The translations under genes and the position numbers were made by a program. Of a stretch of DNA of 6,739 bases, positions 6,551 through 6,739 are shown piece after piece; position 1 is the first letter of the stretch, and each line of letters opens with the position of its first letter. The notes under the pieces were generated by a model. The model was not told where the DNA came from. It was given only the letters and a program-made list of their open reading frames with translations, and did not search any database. Origin of the DNA: an uncultured Clostridium sp. (lineage in GTDB: Bacteria > Bacillota > Clostridia > TANB77 > CAG-508); NCBI GenBank assembly GCA_900557045.1, contig USQY01000065.1:1-6739 (forward strand), written 5' to 3'.

Positions 6551-6612
6551 TCGTATTGGGGACGTTTATTATTGGACATTTTTGTCCTACTTGGGACAGA
6601 TATTTCATGTCA
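6550..6612. repeat. Right-end repeat: one inverted unit with the same outer tip
   Basis: On the minus strand this reads from the outer tip TGACATGAAATATCTGTCCC through one unit to the inner border AATACGAC, as in the left array. The inner part (GTCCCCAATACGAC) resembles left unit 3 in phase, being one base longer than units 1 and 2. It contains a perfect palindrome, GGACA-TTTT-TGTCC (6574-6587), and an alternative pairing TGTCC/GGACA (6583-6587 with 6594-6598). The inner edge falls on the last base of the permease 2 stop codon. The hairpin has no T-run after it, so it is not a classical terminator. Confidence 0.9.
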
Positions 6613-6644
6613 ATAGGGATGGAGCTTTTTGGGGTAATTTTTTG

Positions 6645-6662
6645 CCGTTGGAAACGGTTTTT
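6645..6662 (+). terminator. Weak terminator-like hairpin beyond the right repeat
   Basis: CCGTT (6645-6649), loop GGA, and AACGG (6653-6657) form a 5-bp stem followed by TTTTT (6658-6662). The stem is short, and T-runs lie on both sides, so this may be chance. It is the only terminator candidate on the + strand after permease 2. The rest of 6613-6739 shows no supported gene. Confidence 0.35.
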
Positions 6663-6739
6663 AAATATCTTATTTTTTGGGGAGCACCGAGAGAAAAAAT
6701 TTGTTACTTTTGAAAAAATAAATTCCTTCAAACGCGGTG

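Larger units (their letters stand above)
2..6612. mobile_element. Candidate non-autonomous cassette bounded by inverted repeats
   Basis: Seen: the left end (2-63) and right end (6612-6550, read on the minus strand) match over about 62 bp, with only a few differences around one substitution and a 1-nt gap. Both start with the same outer tip, TGACATGAAATATCTGTCCC, so the block runs TG...CA. Identity stops at the tip as far as can be seen: the next base out is C on the left and, on the matching strand, T on the right. The five genes between are a lipid kinase, an asparagine synthase and an ABC exporter. No transposase or recombinase gene lies inside. Only one base of left flank is available, so a target-site duplication cannot be tested properly. 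Known precedent: mobile insertion cassettes with IS-like ends and passenger genes but no transposase. Alternative: two independent copies of a dispersed intergenic repeat that happen to face each other. Confidence 0.25.

Noticed and set aside
6550..6612. CRISPR-like repeat
   Set aside because: The 51-bp units are directly adjacent, with no unique spacers between them, and no cas gene is present.
6525..6731. Frames crossing the right repeat on both strands
   Set aside because: They span the end of permease 2, the repeat and the unrelated flank without any domain. The minus-strand one needs a TTG start near the window edge.
6733..6739. CACCGCG on the minus strand as the edge of a T-box leader
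   Set aside because: Only seven bases of a possible GGTGGCACCGCG motif are visible before the window ends. No specifier stem or clear terminator can be shown.

Overview
The DNA is very AT-rich. Codons favour A/T in the third position, Shine-Dalgarno sequences are strong (AAAGGAG, AAAGGAGG, AAGGAGG), and GTG appears as a start. This points to a low-GC Bacillota (Firmicutes) chromosome, probably a clostridial or related gut-type lineage; the species cannot be named from sequence alone. All five supported genes lie on the + strand. No tRNA, rRNA, CRISPR array or transposase/integrase gene was found.

Layout: positions 2-167 hold a repeat made of an outer tip plus three 51-bp units. An extended -10 promoter follows at about 186-214. 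Next come a soluble DgkB-type diacylglycerol kinase (237-1139), a glutamine-dependent asparagine synthase (1211-3037), a hairpin that probably terminates it (3045-3090), and a three-gene ABC-2 exporter: ATPase (3134-4072), permease 1 (4291-5436) and permease 2 (5423-6550). The last two overlap by 14 bp. An unusual array of about ten degenerate ~20-bp TATA(A/G)AA repeats fills the gap between the ATPase and permease 1. Directly at the stop codon of permease 2, a single inverted copy of the left-end repeat begins (6550-6612). The final 127 bp hold only a weak hairpin.

The main observation is that the whole five-gene block sits between inverted copies of one repeat. The outer tips match as TGACATGAAA... 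on the left and its reverse complement on the right, so the block reads TG...CA from end to end. No transposase is present. It could be a non-autonomous mobile cassette, or simply a block between two members of a dispersed intergenic repeat family; the window cannot decide.

The exporter has the one-ATPase, two-permease organisation of LnrLMN/YfiLMN-type ABC-2 systems, some of which protect against membrane-active natural products. The kinase recycles diacylglycerol released by membrane-linked polymer synthesis, and AsnB-family enzymes either make asparagine or, in some Gram-positives, amidate peptidoglycan. A shared cell-envelope theme is therefore possible but remains inference.
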